Of a stretch of 44,167 nt of DNA, positions 25,434-33,353 are shown one piece after another. The DNA is from Thermoflexus hugenholtzii JAD2. Lineage in GTDB: Bacteria; Chloroflexota; Anaerolineae; J036; Brachytrichaceae. Each line of letters opens with the position of its first letter. Position 1 is the first letter of the stretch. Under the pieces are notes generated by a model. It was not told the DNA's origin. It saw only the letters and a list, made by a program, of their open reading frames with translations, and ran no database searches. The translations under genes and the position numbers were made by a program. The stretch lies in the NCBI GenBank assembly GCA_945877855.1, contig CAMDWA010000018.1:1-44167 (forward strand), written 5' to 3'.

Positions 25434-26069
25434 TTACAGCGCAATCGCGGCGGTGTCTGGCTCAAGCGCAACCAATTGCGTTTCAAGCTCGCGCCGAATT
25501 TGCGTATACTCCTTTGGTTTAATCATTTTACCGGTTGCATCGGCTTTAAAGCCAACATTTTCGGCTAGGCGCTCAATATAGGGCGACCAAATCGGGTCTT
25601 TGCTTGCAAAAACGGGGTGCGGGTCAAGCACCGCAAACCACCAGCCCTTGCGTTTGCTGACCACTTCAAAACTGCGGTAAATGCCGGGCGGCAGCGAGAT
25701 CATGTCCCATTTCCCCAAAATCACCTCGCCATCGGGTTTGCTGGGATCATCGTTATAACCCCATTGATAGCGCCACTTGCCCTCTAAAACCAAAAACATT
25801 TCGACATAATCATGCGTGTGCCATGCTGGGCCGCAGCCAGTCGGCGCGTAACCCATGCCAATTTGGAACTTGTGTGGCTCTTCGATCGCGGGTTTAAATT
25901 CGGGGTTTTCGCTGGCGGTGTCACCCAATACCGCATAGTTCATGCGCATATGGCCGGGCAATACACTGTCTATAAACATGGCGGGAATGCCCTGTTTTTT
26001 GAGGTCTTTGAAGCGCACTACCCGCTTCATCATCATTTCATTGGTATAAATTTGATGTCCGTTATTCAT
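25434..26069 (-). CDS. Cupin-domain protein
   Basis: From the ATG at 26069 (MNNGHQIYTNEMMMKRVVRF) the protein has 211 residues. The longer frame to 26153 begins with translated spacer repeat and is rejected. A single cupin barrel is visible: motif 1 GPAWHTHDYVEMFLVLEG with the two His and the Glu, and a second motif around ISLPPGIYRSFEVVS in which the usual His is replaced, leaving a three-residue metal site at best. It is probably an isomerase, lyase or dioxygenase of a small substrate. It stands between the SDR gene and the importer genes, so it likely acts in the same pathway. Confidence 0.8.
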   Translation of the reverse strand: MNNGHQIYTNEMMMKRVVRFKDLKKQGIPAMFIDSVLPGHMRMNYAVLGDTASENPEFKPAIEEPHKFQIGMGYAPTGCGPAWHTHDYVEMFLVLEGKWRYQWGYNDDPSKPDGEVILGKWDMISLPPGIYRSFEVVSKRKGWWFAVLDPHPVFASKDPIWSPYIERLAENVGFKADATGKMIKPKEYTQIRRELETQLVALEPDTAAIAL

Positions 26070-26079
26070 AATTATTTTT

Positions 26080-26153
26080 ATAAGTGGAAAGTGCAAAGTG
26101 CAAAGTGGAAAGTGAAAGAGTTGCATTTCCACTTTCCACTTTTCACTTTGCAC
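26080..26153. repeat. AAAGTG-type spacer repeat hairpin
   Basis: GTGGAAAGTGCAAAGTGC units are followed by CCACTTTCCACTTTTCAC units. The SDR frame ends inside it: its last residues SAK come from repeat bases. Confidence 0.75.
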
Positions 26154-26904
26154 TCCCTAAAGGTCGTCCGCCATCTACCGGCACAATGCTGCCTGTAGAC
26201 GATTTAAGTAACATACACACCGCCAATACGGCATCGGCGACATCATCGGGCGTGGCGAGTTTTTTGAGCGGCGTGGCCTCGGTTTGGGCTTTGAGATAAA
26301 CCGGGTCAACTTTGGCCGCATATTCGCCCAATACCCAGCCGGGCGACACACTCATCACCCGAATATGCGGCGCAAGCGCCCGCCCTAACGAGCGCGTCAT
26401 GCTGTCAATGGCGGCTTTGCTGGCGCAATACGCCACATTGCTGCCCACGCCCGTCACACCCGCCACCGAGCTAATATTCACGATCACACTCGTTTCGCCG
26501 CTGGTTTGGGCCGTCGTCATCAATAATGGCTTGAGCGCCCGCACGCAAGCAAATGCCCCACGCCAATTGATGCTAAAAATACGGTCAATCCACGCATCAC
26601 TCAGCGCGTCTAAGTCGTGATGCGCAACCGGCGTGGTGACACCGTGACAATTCACTAACGCATTCAAACGCCCATAGGTTGCGCCAACCGCATCGGCCAA
26701 TTGTGCCAGCGACTGGCTGTCGGTCACATCCACTTGCATCGCAAGATGCTCTGTCCTCGGTAGTTTGCCGAGCAACGCCTGCGCCTTGTCTGCGCTATTG
26801 CGATAGCCCACCACGACCCGCGCCCCCGCTTGGGCCAGCCGCAAACAAATGGCGCTGCCAATCCCCCCTGTCCCGCCGGTCACCAATACAACTTTATCGT
26901 TCAT
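26143..26904 (-). CDS. Short-chain dehydrogenase/reductase
   Basis: From the ATG at 26904 (MNDKVVLVTGGTGGIGSAI) the protein has 253 residues, the classical SDR size. It has the TGGTGGIG cofactor loop (9-16), NCHGVTTP where NNAG is usual, the catalytic serine in VNISSVAGVTG, the YCASK pair (Tyr and Lys of the YxxxK motif) and the closing PVDGGRPLG. It should oxidise or reduce a hydroxyl/keto group using NAD(P). The frame to 26949 would add only repeat-derived residues. The HisD-like dehydrogenase lies upstream in the same cluster, giving two oxidation steps. Confidence 0.92.
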   Translation of the reverse strand: MNDKVVLVTGGTGGIGSAICLRLAQAGARVVVGYRNSADKAQALLGKLPRTEHLAMQVDVTDSQSLAQLADAVGATYGRLNALVNCHGVTTPVAHHDLDALSDAWIDRIFSINWRGAFACVRALKPLLMTTAQTSGETSVIVNISSVAGVTGVGSNVAYCASKAAIDSMTRSLGRALAPHIRVMSVSPGWVLGEYAAKVDPVYLKAQTEATPLKKLATPDDVADAVLAVCMLLKSSTGSIVPVDGGRPLGSAK

Positions 26905-26906
26905 GT

Positions 26907-27025
26907 TAGTGCAAAGTGCAAAGTAGAAAGTGCAAAGTGGAAAGTGCAAAGTGGAAAGTGGAAAGTAAAAAGTAGGAACTCAACACTTTCTACTTTCCAC
27001 TTTGCACTTTCCACTTTCTACTTCC
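26907..27025. repeat. AAAGTG-type spacer repeat hairpin
   Basis: About nine AAAGTGC/AAAGTGG units are followed by complementary CTTTCTACTTTCCAC units, filling the gap between the HisD-like and SDR genes. Confidence 0.75.
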
Positions 27026-28302
27026 TATTCCCCATACCGCCTTACCCGAATATCAGCCTGTTCTTTGTGGCCTGCAAAGCCTTCTAGCTCGCACAAACGT
27101 GAACAAAATTCGCCGATTTTGGCGCTGCTTTGCGGGCTGCGCACCTCTTGATAGGTGCAAGTTTTGAGAAATTTGCCCACCCACAAGCCACCGGTATAGC
27201 GGGCCGCGCCGCGTGTGGGCAGGGTATGGTTCGTGCCGATGGCTTTATCGCCATAAGCGACATTCGTCATTGGGCCGAGAAATAACGCGCCATAATTGCT
27301 CATGCGGTCTAAAAACCAACGCGGGTCGCGAGTAAGCACCTCGACATGCTCGCTAGCGATACGATCGGCTTCAGTCAACAATTCTTCGTCGGTGTCGCAC
27401 AAAATAATTTGCCCATAATCGCGCCACGCCACACCCGCCACATCGGCAGTCTTTAGCGTTTGCAGTTGGCGCTCAATTTCGGCAGGCAAGGCTTCGGCAA
27501 TAGTGTGGCTAGTCGTGAGACAAATCGAGGGCGAGGTTGGCCCATGCTCGGCCTGCCCCAGCAAATCGGTGGCGACCAGTTCGACATCACTGCTGTCGTC
27601 ACAAATTACCAAAATCTCGGTTGGCCCGGCCAGCAGGTCAATGCCCACTTTGCCGTAAAGTTGGCGTTTGGCCTCAGCAACATAGGCGTTGCCCGGCCCA
27701 GCGATGAGGTCACAAGCGGCGATGCTCTCTGTGCCCAACGCCATCGCGCACATGGCCTGAATGCCGCCCAGCAAATAAATTTCATCTGCGCCTGCCAAGT
27801 GCATGGCCGCAATGGTGGCGGCATGAGGCGCACCGCGTGTCGGTGGGGTGCAAGCAATCACGTGCTTCACACCCGCCACTTTGGCGGTCAAAATCGTCAT
27901 ATGGGCGCTGGCGAGCAACGGGTAACGCCCACCCGGCACATAGCAGCCTACGCGATTCACCGGAATATTTTTGTGGCCCAAAAACACACCGGGCAAGGTC
28001 TCGACCTCAATATCTTTGAGCGCGGCCCGCTGGTGCTGGGCAAAATTGCGAATCTGGGCTTGTGCCCATTTAATATCGTCAATTGCCTGTTGGGGTAGCG
28101 TGGCGATGATGTCTTGAATGGCTTGGGCCGACAATTTGAAATTTTCTGGCGACCAGCCATCAAATTTTTGAGAATAAGACCGCACTGCTGCATCGCCATT
28201 CTTGCGAATATCGGCGATGATATTTTCGACCGTGCTTTTCACCTGCGCGTCGATGCTTGCGGCAACGTCTTCTGTAATCCCTGCTTTGATAACTTTAATC
28301 AT
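27025..28302 (-). CDS. Histidinol dehydrogenase-family alcohol dehydrogenase (HisD/HpsN-like)
   Basis: The 425-residue protein keeps the complete HisD active site: Q250 and H253 in [11 protein letters not shown]318-H319 in SEHVEVL, D352 in [10 protein letters not shown] and H412 near the end, plus the [18 protein letters not shown] and [12 protein letters not shown] blocks. HisD oxidises an alcohol twice to a carboxylate with NAD and zinc. No other histidine gene is nearby. Family members in catabolic clusters, such as HpsN acting on dihydroxypropanesulfonate, are known. Here, with an SDR, a cupin, an importer and a LacI operator, a catabolic oxidation of an imported polyol or sulfonate is more likely than histidine synthesis. 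Confidence 0.88.
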   Translation of the reverse strand: MIKVIKAGITEDVAASIDAQVKSTVENIIADIRKNGDAAVRSYSQKFDGWSPENFKLSAQAIQDIIATLPQQAIDDIKWAQAQIRNFAQHQRAALKDIEVETLPGVFLGHKNIPVNRVGCYVPGGRYPLLASAHMTILTAKVAGVKHVIACTPPTRGAPHAATIAAMHLAGADEIYLLGGIQAMCAMALGTESIAACDLIAGPGNAYVAEAKRQLYGKVGIDLLAGPTEILVICDDSSDVELVATDLLGQAEHGPTSPSICLTTSHTIAEALPAEIERQLQTLKTADVAGVAWRDYGQIILCDTDEELLTEADRIASEHVEVLTRDPRWFLDRMSNYGALFLGPMTNVAYGDKAIGTNHTLPTRGAARYTGGLWVGKFLKTCTYQEVRSPQSSAKIGEFCSRLCELEGFAGHKEQADIRVRRYGE

Positions 28303-28325
28303 GTGATTTACCGTTACAAACGTAA

Positions 28326-28339
28326 CGCATACGTATGCG
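28326..28339. promoter_or_regulatory. LacI-type operator before the hisD-like gene
   Basis: The perfect palindrome CGCATACGTATGCG carries the central CG of LacI sites. It lies 24-37 bases before the ATG at 28302, and a minus-strand TATAAT (28341-28346) adjoins it. The same AACGCATACGTATGC core precedes the binding-protein gene. Confidence 0.8.
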
Positions 28340-28340
28340 C

Positions 28341-28346
28341 ATTATA
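28341..28346 (-). promoter_or_regulatory. -10 box of the hisD-like operon promoter
   Basis: The minus strand reads TATAAT next to the operator. The -35 region is not clear. Together they suggest a repressor that blocks transcription directly. Confidence 0.45.
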
Positions 28347-28454
28347 CACAAATTTTGAGTTCTGAGTCTTGAGTGCAAAGTGCAAAGTAAAAAGTGCATA
28401 GGTTTGATTAAAACTCGAAGCTTTCAGCACTTATGTCGAAGGTCGAGCGCTGGG

Positions 28455-28958
28455 TTACGGCATCGGATATTGCGCAAGCGCCGCTTGCCAAGCCTGCGCT
28501 TGGGTATCCCCTTTCTCTCGAAGTGTTCTGGTCAACGTTGCACGCAACCCAGCCAAATCATCATAGGGGTTTTTCTGAAGCGTCAAGGCTTGTTCTTGTG
28601 CACATCGCTCGGCCCATTGCGGCGATATTTGCCCTAACAGTTCAGTTTGTCGCGCAAATATCATGCGCCGACAATCTTTGGCGGGGTCACGCCGCGCAAA
28701 TTCGTAGGCCACACCCATGCCAAAGGCGACATCCGAGCAAATCCAATACAAAAGCGCCTCAAGGTCTGTGGTCGTTCGTCGCTCCAATTCGCTGCCGCGC
28801 TCGCAACCAACGTAGTGATAGCCATCGCCGTCTATTTCAATATGCATTCGCCCACTTTGCTCGCTGTAGCCAAATGTCGGCAATGCACCTTTGCCCACAC
28901 CCATGCAGCGAACCCGCGCAAGCGCGGTCTCACGAATGTCGTCAAGACTTTGTAACAT
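28455..28958 (-). CDS. Imm63-like immunity-family protein
   Basis: From the ATG at 28958 (MLQSLDDIRETALARV) the protein has 167 residues. The segments GDGYHYVGCERGSELERRTT, LEALLYWICSDVAFGMG, DCRRMIFARQTELLG and SPQWAERC fit what I recall of the Imm63 family, named for linkage to polymorphic toxins but also found as free-standing genes. The longer frame to 29015 runs over the end of a peptidase E remnant in another frame and is rejected. No toxin gene is adjacent. The gene is short and stands alone, as in gene cassettes. Family assignment is from memory of the motif pattern, so moderate confidence. Confidence 0.6.
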   Translation of the reverse strand: MLQSLDDIRETALARVRCMGVGKGALPTFGYSEQSGRMHIEIDGDGYHYVGCERGSELERRTTTDLEALLYWICSDVAFGMGVAYEFARRDPAKDCRRMIFARQTELLGQISPQWAERCAQEQALTLQKNPYDDLAGLRATLTRTLREKGDTQAQAWQAALAQYPMP

Positions 28959-28965
28959 GGTGACA

Positions 28966-29103
28966 TCATAATTCAGGGCGCAAAGCGCCTCCAATGACTT
29001 CCGCGATAATTTCAATTGTGCCAGCCATCACCTTAATGGCGGTCTTGTCGTCCATTACATCACTGGGTATTGACAGCTTGATGGCCCATTTTCTGCATGG
29101 CTC
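28966..29103 (-). pseudogene. Remnant of a second peptidase E gene (C-terminus only)
   Basis: The minus frame reads WAIKLSIPSDVMDDK, then TAIKVMAGTIEIIAEV, ending at TGA 28966. It matches the C-terminal end of the intact peptidase E at 29960 (WAADIGIPAYAIDEQ, then TAIKVVNGTVEVISEG). A stop interrupts the frame just upstream of 29103 and the rest of the gene is missing, so this is a decayed or truncated copy. Confidence 0.7.
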
Positions 29104-29116
29104 ATCTGTTTATCTT

Positions 29117-29899
29117 TTATCTCAAGTGATGTTGAAAAAACAAATCCCACGATGCAATTTCTGCGGTTGGGATTTCGGTGTGGCCTCCCGGGTTGATATG
29201 CATTGATTTGTCAGAACTGCCAAATGCATTGAACAGCGCGAGACCATATTCGCGGCTACGAATTGTGTCATCCCACTGAAACGCAAAGCGCAGCGGAACC
29301 GTAATACGCGCGGCTGCATTCTTAAAGGCAACATGATCAGGATGCAATTGAGCGAGGCCAAACACTGCACATTTAAAGCGTTGGTCTTTGGCCAATAGCG
29401 GCACGCCAATCCACGTCCCTTGAGAAATCCCCCAGTATGCGACCGAATCAACGTCTGTGGCAAAAAACACGATGCTTGTATCAAGCGCCGCTTGCCATTC
29501 GGTTACTGCTTGGGTCGCCAGTTTATCCAAAAACGCGATTTTGTCGCCAGCACTTAAAGACGGCGCGGTCACATCGCCTCGTATCCGGCTTTGTGTTTTT
29601 CGGCTTTCTGCTTCCGCCTCTGATCGGGTAATGCGGTCACCGTGTTTTGGCGCGTCAATTGCAAGGCTGGTCCAGCCAAAGGTTGCCGCATAACGAATTG
29701 CCCGATCCCGAATTGACTGCGTCTTCTTGTGCTGCGATCCCCCGTGCCCCATGGCAATCATTACCCGCGATTTAACCGAATCACGGGGTTTCCAAATCAC
29801 ACATGGCACATCTTCACCAGCAACATCAATGCTGAATTCCACTTCGCAAATGTCATTTTCTAATTGGGTCATTTTGCTGATGAATGGCCTATGGTTCAT
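29117..29899 (-). CDS. Alpha/beta hydrolase (dienelactone-hydrolase-like)
   Basis: The 260-residue protein has the nucleophile elbow GISQG (S159), an acid at D210/D211 in FQWDDT and a histidine at H240 in NPGGHTEIP, in the right order for a Ser-His-Asp triad. An oxyanion-type MGHGGSQ (50-56) lies before the lid. No signal peptide is seen. It hydrolyses an ester or similar bond; the substrate is unknown. An alternative start is M10 (29872). It ends 14 bases before the peptidase E remnant and follows the intact peptidase E gene on the same strand. Confidence 0.82.
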   Translation of the reverse strand: MNHRPFISKMTQLENDICEVEFSIDVAGEDVPCVIWKPRDSVKSRVMIAMGHGGSQHKKTQSIRDRAIRYAATFGWTSLAIDAPKHGDRITRSEAEAESRKTQSRIRGDVTAPSLSAGDKIAFLDKLATQAVTEWQAALDTSIVFFATDVDSVAYWGISQGTWIGVPLLAKDQRFKCAVFGLAQLHPDHVAFKNAAARITVPLRFAFQWDDTIRSREYGLALFNAFGSSDKSMHINPGGHTEIPTAEIASWDLFFQHHLR

Positions 29900-29959
29900 A
29901 GATGTAATGATTTAGGGGACTCTATTTTTAGGGAGCATTTCACAAGTTCCCACACCCAA

Positions 29960-30622
29960 TCAGGATGGAAACTGCTTCCAATGGCCTTCAGAGATGACTT
30001 CGACGGTTCCATTGACAACTTTGATCGCTGTCTGTTCATCGATGGCATAGGCCGGGATGCCAATGTCGGCCGCCCACCGCGCTGCGTCAGCCAAGGTGTT
30101 CGTGGGGAAAGCGTCTAAGTGCGGGAAAATTGAAAAGTTGACGACTCCCAGAGTGCGGTCGTCCGGCGCGGATGGCCACTCGACAAAGTATGCCCCGATT
30201 CGCGGTGTCATCACCATGCTGCCAGCACTCACTCCCACCCAGACCATGTTGGGCAGCGAAGGCAGCAGATCAGCCAGCCCGGACGCTCGCATCCAATGGC
30301 ACAGATACGTTGCGTCGCCGCCATCAACCAAGAGCACGTCTGCCTCTCGGAGCCAAGGCACCCATCGCTCTGCACCGATGGTGGGTAGTGCAGTGAGTTC
30401 GAGGACACCGAGTGATGCCCAGCCTAAGCCGGACAGGTATCGGAATTCGGTTCCGGCGGCGATGAAACCGCGCACCGAGGCTGGGCCGCACATCGGGTGA
30501 CCCCACTGTGCGGTCGGGATGCAGAGGGCATGACACTCGGAGATCGGTTTACTCAGCAGGTTAACCAGTGCATCGTGGATGCTAGTGTTTGTGACGCCCC
30601 CGGATGTGAGAAGAAGTTTCAT
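29960..30622 (-). CDS. Peptidase E-like protein (S51 family, aspartyl dipeptidase type)
   Basis: From the ATG at 30622 (MKLLLTSGG) the protein has 220 residues, the PepE size. It shows VDGGDATYLCHW (99-110), the nucleophile in WVGVSAGS (S132) and the histidine in IFPHLDAF (H168). The family has a class I glutamine-amidotransferase-like fold and cleaves Asp-X dipeptides in the cytosol. The frame to 30685 adds 21 residues without support. The same family appears again as a remnant 0.9 kb downstream, suggesting duplication or serial capture. Confidence 0.8.
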   Translation of the reverse strand: MKLLLTSGGVTNTSIHDALVNLLSKPISECHALCIPTAQWGHPMCGPASVRGFIAAGTEFRYLSGLGWASLGVLELTALPTIGAERWVPWLREADVLLVDGGDATYLCHWMRASGLADLLPSLPNMVWVGVSAGSMVMTPRIGAYFVEWPSAPDDRTLGVVNFSIFPHLDAFPTNTLADAARWAADIGIPAYAIDEQTAIKVVNGTVEVISEGHWKQFPS

Positions 30623-30753
30623 GATGGCGCTTCTTGGCAATGGAATGAGGCCCGAAAGGCCCATCCAGCTTGAATTGTATAACAATCAACGCTTTCAATA
30701 ATAAAAGAGAAGTGCTATTGCTTCTCAGAGATTCTTTCTTTGCGATGTCTGCC

Positions 30754-30848
30754 GGTCAACGATTGTTTGTGCTGCGCACGTGACCGGTCAGAGTTCATAC
30801 AGGTGAAAAGCCGCTGGACATGGATGTCTGCTATAAGCCGTGTTGGGT
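30754..30848 (-). other. attC-like imperfect palindrome behind the DUF6713-like gene
   Basis: On the minus strand it starts ACCCAAC (fits RYYYAAC) and ends GTTGACC (near GTTRRRY), with a GACATCCATGTC hairpin inside. It lies 28 bases beyond the gene's stop, the normal place of an integron recombination site. The outer stem pairing is weak. Confidence 0.4.
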
Positions 30849-30875
30849 GCGCTTATGGATGCTCACTTCTCACAC

Positions 30876-31244
30876 TCAACCGATTCGGTTGAGAACGAGA
30901 TCGATCGCACCAGCTAACCCTGCACCAATAATCCATATCCATGACATCACTGTCTTGAATTCGTATTTTGGATGCCGAATGAACACGATATGCAGTAACA
31001 CATGAACAATCATGAATAGGTCTAGCGCGTCCATAGCGGCTCTGGCGCGTTCAGCTGAACCCCCTAATGCCCACTGAAACCAGACGAATAGTGGCAAGTG
31101 CAGCCACATAAATGCGTGAAATCCGAGTTTGTCTTCCATCCACGAGGTGATGGGTAGCACCCGCCACTCATGGCAGCGAACGGCATCCATCTCATGGATG
31201 ATCAAACAGGCAAATGCAACGAGGAAAAATGGATACTCATTCAT
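30876..31244 (-). CDS. Small polytopic membrane protein, DUF6713-like
   Basis: The 122-residue protein has four hydrophobic helices (about 5-20, 43-63, 70-90 and 98-118). Its first helix ends with LIIHEMDAVRCHEWRVLP, a His/Glu/Asp-rich signature I associate with DUF6713, a family of short inner-membrane proteins of unknown role. The conserved polar residues near the membrane surface suggest a metal or active site. No ribosome site is visible before the ATG. It stands alone between an attC-like site and a MITE. A short hairpin (CTCAACC/GGTTGAG) covers its stop. Confidence 0.6.
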   Translation of the reverse strand: MNEYPFFLVAFACLIIHEMDAVRCHEWRVLPITSWMEDKLGFHAFMWLHLPLFVWFQWALGGSAERARAAMDALDLFMIVHVLLHIVFIRHPKYEFKTVMSWIWIIGAGLAGAIDLVLNRIG

Positions 31245-31348
31245 ATGATGACCAACTCATGTCCAACATCATATTAGTCTTTGGACAAGTAGCCCGAAGC
31301 CTATCTGTAACCGCAAAAAACGCACAGCACATGTAGTATACATAAATT

Positions 31349-31510
31349 AAGGCTGTTCAAAAGTCGCCTCGTCATTCCCTCGAAAGAGGGAATCCATAAC
31401 GTGACAGGCACAAATCGAGTGGGTTGCGCCATTTTTTGCGTGCCTAGTTATGGATCTCCGCGTTCGCGGAGATGACGAGTTGAGCGCAGTGCTGACTTTT
31501 GAACAGCCTT
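31349..31510. mobile_element. 162-bp MITE, copy 1
   Basis: Perfect 17-bp terminal inverted repeats AAGGCTGTTCAAAAGTC enclose two internal hairpins (one on CTCGAAAGAG, one on CTCCGCGTTCGCGGAG). Copy 2, of identical length and about 80 percent identical by eye, lies at 40887-41048. It has no coding capacity. Confidence 0.85.
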
Positions 31511-31564
31511 ACCAGACGCGTGATGTGCCCCCCTAAAAGTGGAGTCACATCACGCTGATGAGCC

Positions 31565-31644
31565 GCCTAACGGCAGGCGTTACCGGCAAGGATGGGAATT
31601 GGCGGGAAAAGTCCCACACTTGACCGGCACACGCGGGATTGGGC
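31565..31644 (-). other. attC-like site behind cheY
   Basis: The plus strand begins GCCTAAC and ends ATTGGGC, giving minus-strand core ends GCCCAAT and GTTAGGC. Inside, GCGTTACCGGCAAG pairs imperfectly with the far half (GACCGGCACACGC), making an 80-bp bulged palindrome. It lies 62 bases past the cheY stop. Confidence 0.5.
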
Positions 31645-31706
31645 ACATTTTGCAAGACGGTTTTGAATACCAACTGCTGTATATTCGATGTCACCCTTGA
31701 AGCCAA

Positions 31707-32102
31707 TTAAACCACTTTCGCTAATTTTTCGAAAATTTTCGTCAGTTTTTCATCGAGTGTGGCAGCGGTAAATGGCTTGACTATATAGCCATTGGCACCG
31801 GCCTGCGCTGCGGCAATGATGTTTTCCTTTTTTGCTTCAGCCGTTACCATCAATACCGGCAACTTGGACAAAGCCGGATCGGCCCGAATGTTTTGCAACA
31901 TCGTTAATCCATCCATGTTCGGCATATTCCAGTCGGAAATGACAAAATCGAATGGCTCACCTCTTAGCTTGGCAAGTGCCATGTCGCCGTCCTCAGCTTC
32001 ATCAACATTGGTATATCCTAATTCCTTCAACAGGTTTCGGATAATGCGGCGCATTGTCGAGAAATCGTCAACAATTAAAAATCTCATTTTGATATCGATC
32101 AT
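31707..32102 (-). CDS. cheY: Chemotaxis response regulator CheY (proteobacterial type)
   Basis: The 131-residue single-domain receiver has D12, D13 and the phosphorylation site D57 in [10 protein letters not shown], the Thr in [11 protein letters not shown] and the Lys in VKPFTAAT. From [12 protein letters not shown] to the end it is strikingly close to the enterobacterial/proteobacterial CheY as I remember it (roughly two thirds identical by eye), including [14 protein letters not shown]. It would be phosphorylated by CheA and bind FliM at a flagellar motor. No cheA, receptor or flagellar gene is present here. An AAAGGAG site precedes the ATG. It is followed by an attC-like site and flanked by repeats, so it looks like a captured cassette. 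Confidence 0.93.
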   Translation of the reverse strand: MIDIKMRFLIVDDFSTMRRIIRNLLKELGYTNVDEAEDGDMALAKLRGEPFDFVISDWNMPNMDGLTMLQNIRADPALSKLPVLMVTAEAKKENIIAAAQAGANGYIVKPFTAATLDEKLTKIFEKLAKVV

Positions 32103-32135
32103 TCGTTACTCCTTTGATTTTCTTATTTTGGTTAT

Positions 32136-32340
32136 GCTCATGAACTTGGATTTATTGTATATCATACTTGTCATTCCGACCCTTCGACAAGCTCAGGGTA
32201 AACTACGAGGAGGAATCTTTGCGTAAATTGGGTGTCGCACCGATTTACCGCAAAGACCCCTCGCTTCGCGTCGGGGTGACAAGCTAGTTCATTTAGATTG
32301 TTGGACGCAGAGCGCTTGCGCCCTGCGTCTTTAAATTTCG
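32136..32340 (-). repeat. Dispersed repeat (family 3), reverse copy
   Basis: The reverse complement matches 9952-10140 at both ends: one end reads TCATGAACTTGGATTTATTG on the plus strand, and the other ends AAATTTCG. The core has GTCATTCCGACCC and a GCAAAGACCCCTCGCTTCGC arm. It stands just upstream of cheY and may carry its promoter. Confidence 0.7.
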
Positions 32341-32470
32341 AAAGAAAAGCAGATGTCAACTGCCTTTAACATAGCATTTCCGAACGAAACCACTTTCTTT
32401 TCTGATGGTTAGCATCGTTGTTACAGATCGCTTAAGCTTAATCTTTGCCGACCACAAAAAAACATCACGA

Positions 32471-32594
32471 ACCTAATGGTTTGCGTTACTGGTTGGCGGG
32501 TGGGATGCTCTCTGCCAACGAAAACCAGGAATTTGCACCAATTTAGATTAGAACGCACACGCTACCCGCCAATCCAGTGCACGCTTTGTTGTGC
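32471..32594 (-). other. attC-like site behind the cupin gene
   Basis: On the minus strand it opens GCACAACAAAGCGTGC and closes AACGCAAACCATTAGGT, so the core sites are one or two bases from RYYYAAC and GTTRRRY. The arms CACTGGATTGGCGGGT and ACCCGCCAACCAGT pair across a 124-base site. It lies 122 bases past the cupin stop, at the boundary to the cheY unit. This is the best attC candidate. Confidence 0.6.
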
Positions 32595-32716
32595 ATTTTT
32601 GGGAGCGCGCGAAATGTGTATTTTATAGATTGCGTAAAAAATAAAATTCTACCATGGTCTCTATGCAACACGGGATAAATGTTGCAATGGGAGCTACTCG
32701 TATTTTTTTTTACATT

Positions 32717-33262
32717 TCAATGATGCGGGGCGCGGTATCCGAGCAAGCGACCTAACGCAGCGAGCAGAGATAGTCCCAGGCGCTGTAAAGGAATAGGTAT
32801 GCCAGCGCGGTATGTTTGGCTTGCGATCTCACTCCCAATGACAGCCAGATGCAACAGGTTTATTTCACCTTTGGCATTAGCCTTGCCAGCCTGGGCAAGG
32901 GTGAACATGGTCTCAAAAAAATAATCTGCGCCAAGGGCGGGACGAAAACTGTGACGCAGATGCAGTTCATCAGGTCCCGCATTCCAGCAGTTGACATGAA
33001 ACGCGCCGGGCGGCACGACTACAGAATCTCCTAAATGGGCTTCATGCTCCATTCCATTGAGGCGGTAGCGCGCCGTACCCGATACAATATCGAAACGCTC
33101 CTCCTGATTAAGTTGCACGTGTTCAGGGAAGACGGGCGTGGTACTGGGGGGCATATAATGATCGAACTCCACTACAGATCCATCCGTGTCTTTCTCAGTC
33201 TGTTGGAAAACGATCCGCTCCTTTGTGTTGGGGTTATTCAAAGCCTGACCTTTAATCGCCAT
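32717..33262 (-). CDS. Cupin-domain protein with hydrophobic C-terminus
   Basis: The 181-residue protein has a cupin barrel: PVFPEHVQLNQEERFDIVSG, carrying His and Glu, and VVPPGAFHVNCWNAG with the second-motif His. A hydrophobic amphipathic tail follows (IPLQRLGLSLLAALGRLLGY), which may touch the membrane. A ribosome site (AGAGGT) precedes the ATG. The membrane protein gene lies 91 bases upstream on the same strand without an attC-like site between them, so both may form one cassette or operon. Function unknown. Confidence 0.75.
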   Translation of the reverse strand: MAIKGQALNNPNTKERIVFQQTEKDTDGSVVEFDHYMPPSTTPVFPEHVQLNQEERFDIVSGTARYRLNGMEHEAHLGDSVVVPPGAFHVNCWNAGPDELHLRHSFRPALGADYFFETMFTLAQAGKANAKGEINLLHLAVIGSEIASQTYRAGIPIPLQRLGLSLLAALGRLLGYRAPHH

Positions 33263-33353
33263 ACCTTACCTCTGTATACATTAAGAAATATTTTTTCTAA
33301 AATAATTCGATTGTCGCGGCAGTATATCCTGATTGCTATGAATTCTTAATAAC

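Noticed and set aside
27025..28302. HisD as a histidine biosynthesis gene
   Set aside because: No other his gene is nearby and the gene is embedded in a transporter/LacI cluster; a catabolic HisD homologue is more likely, though not proven.
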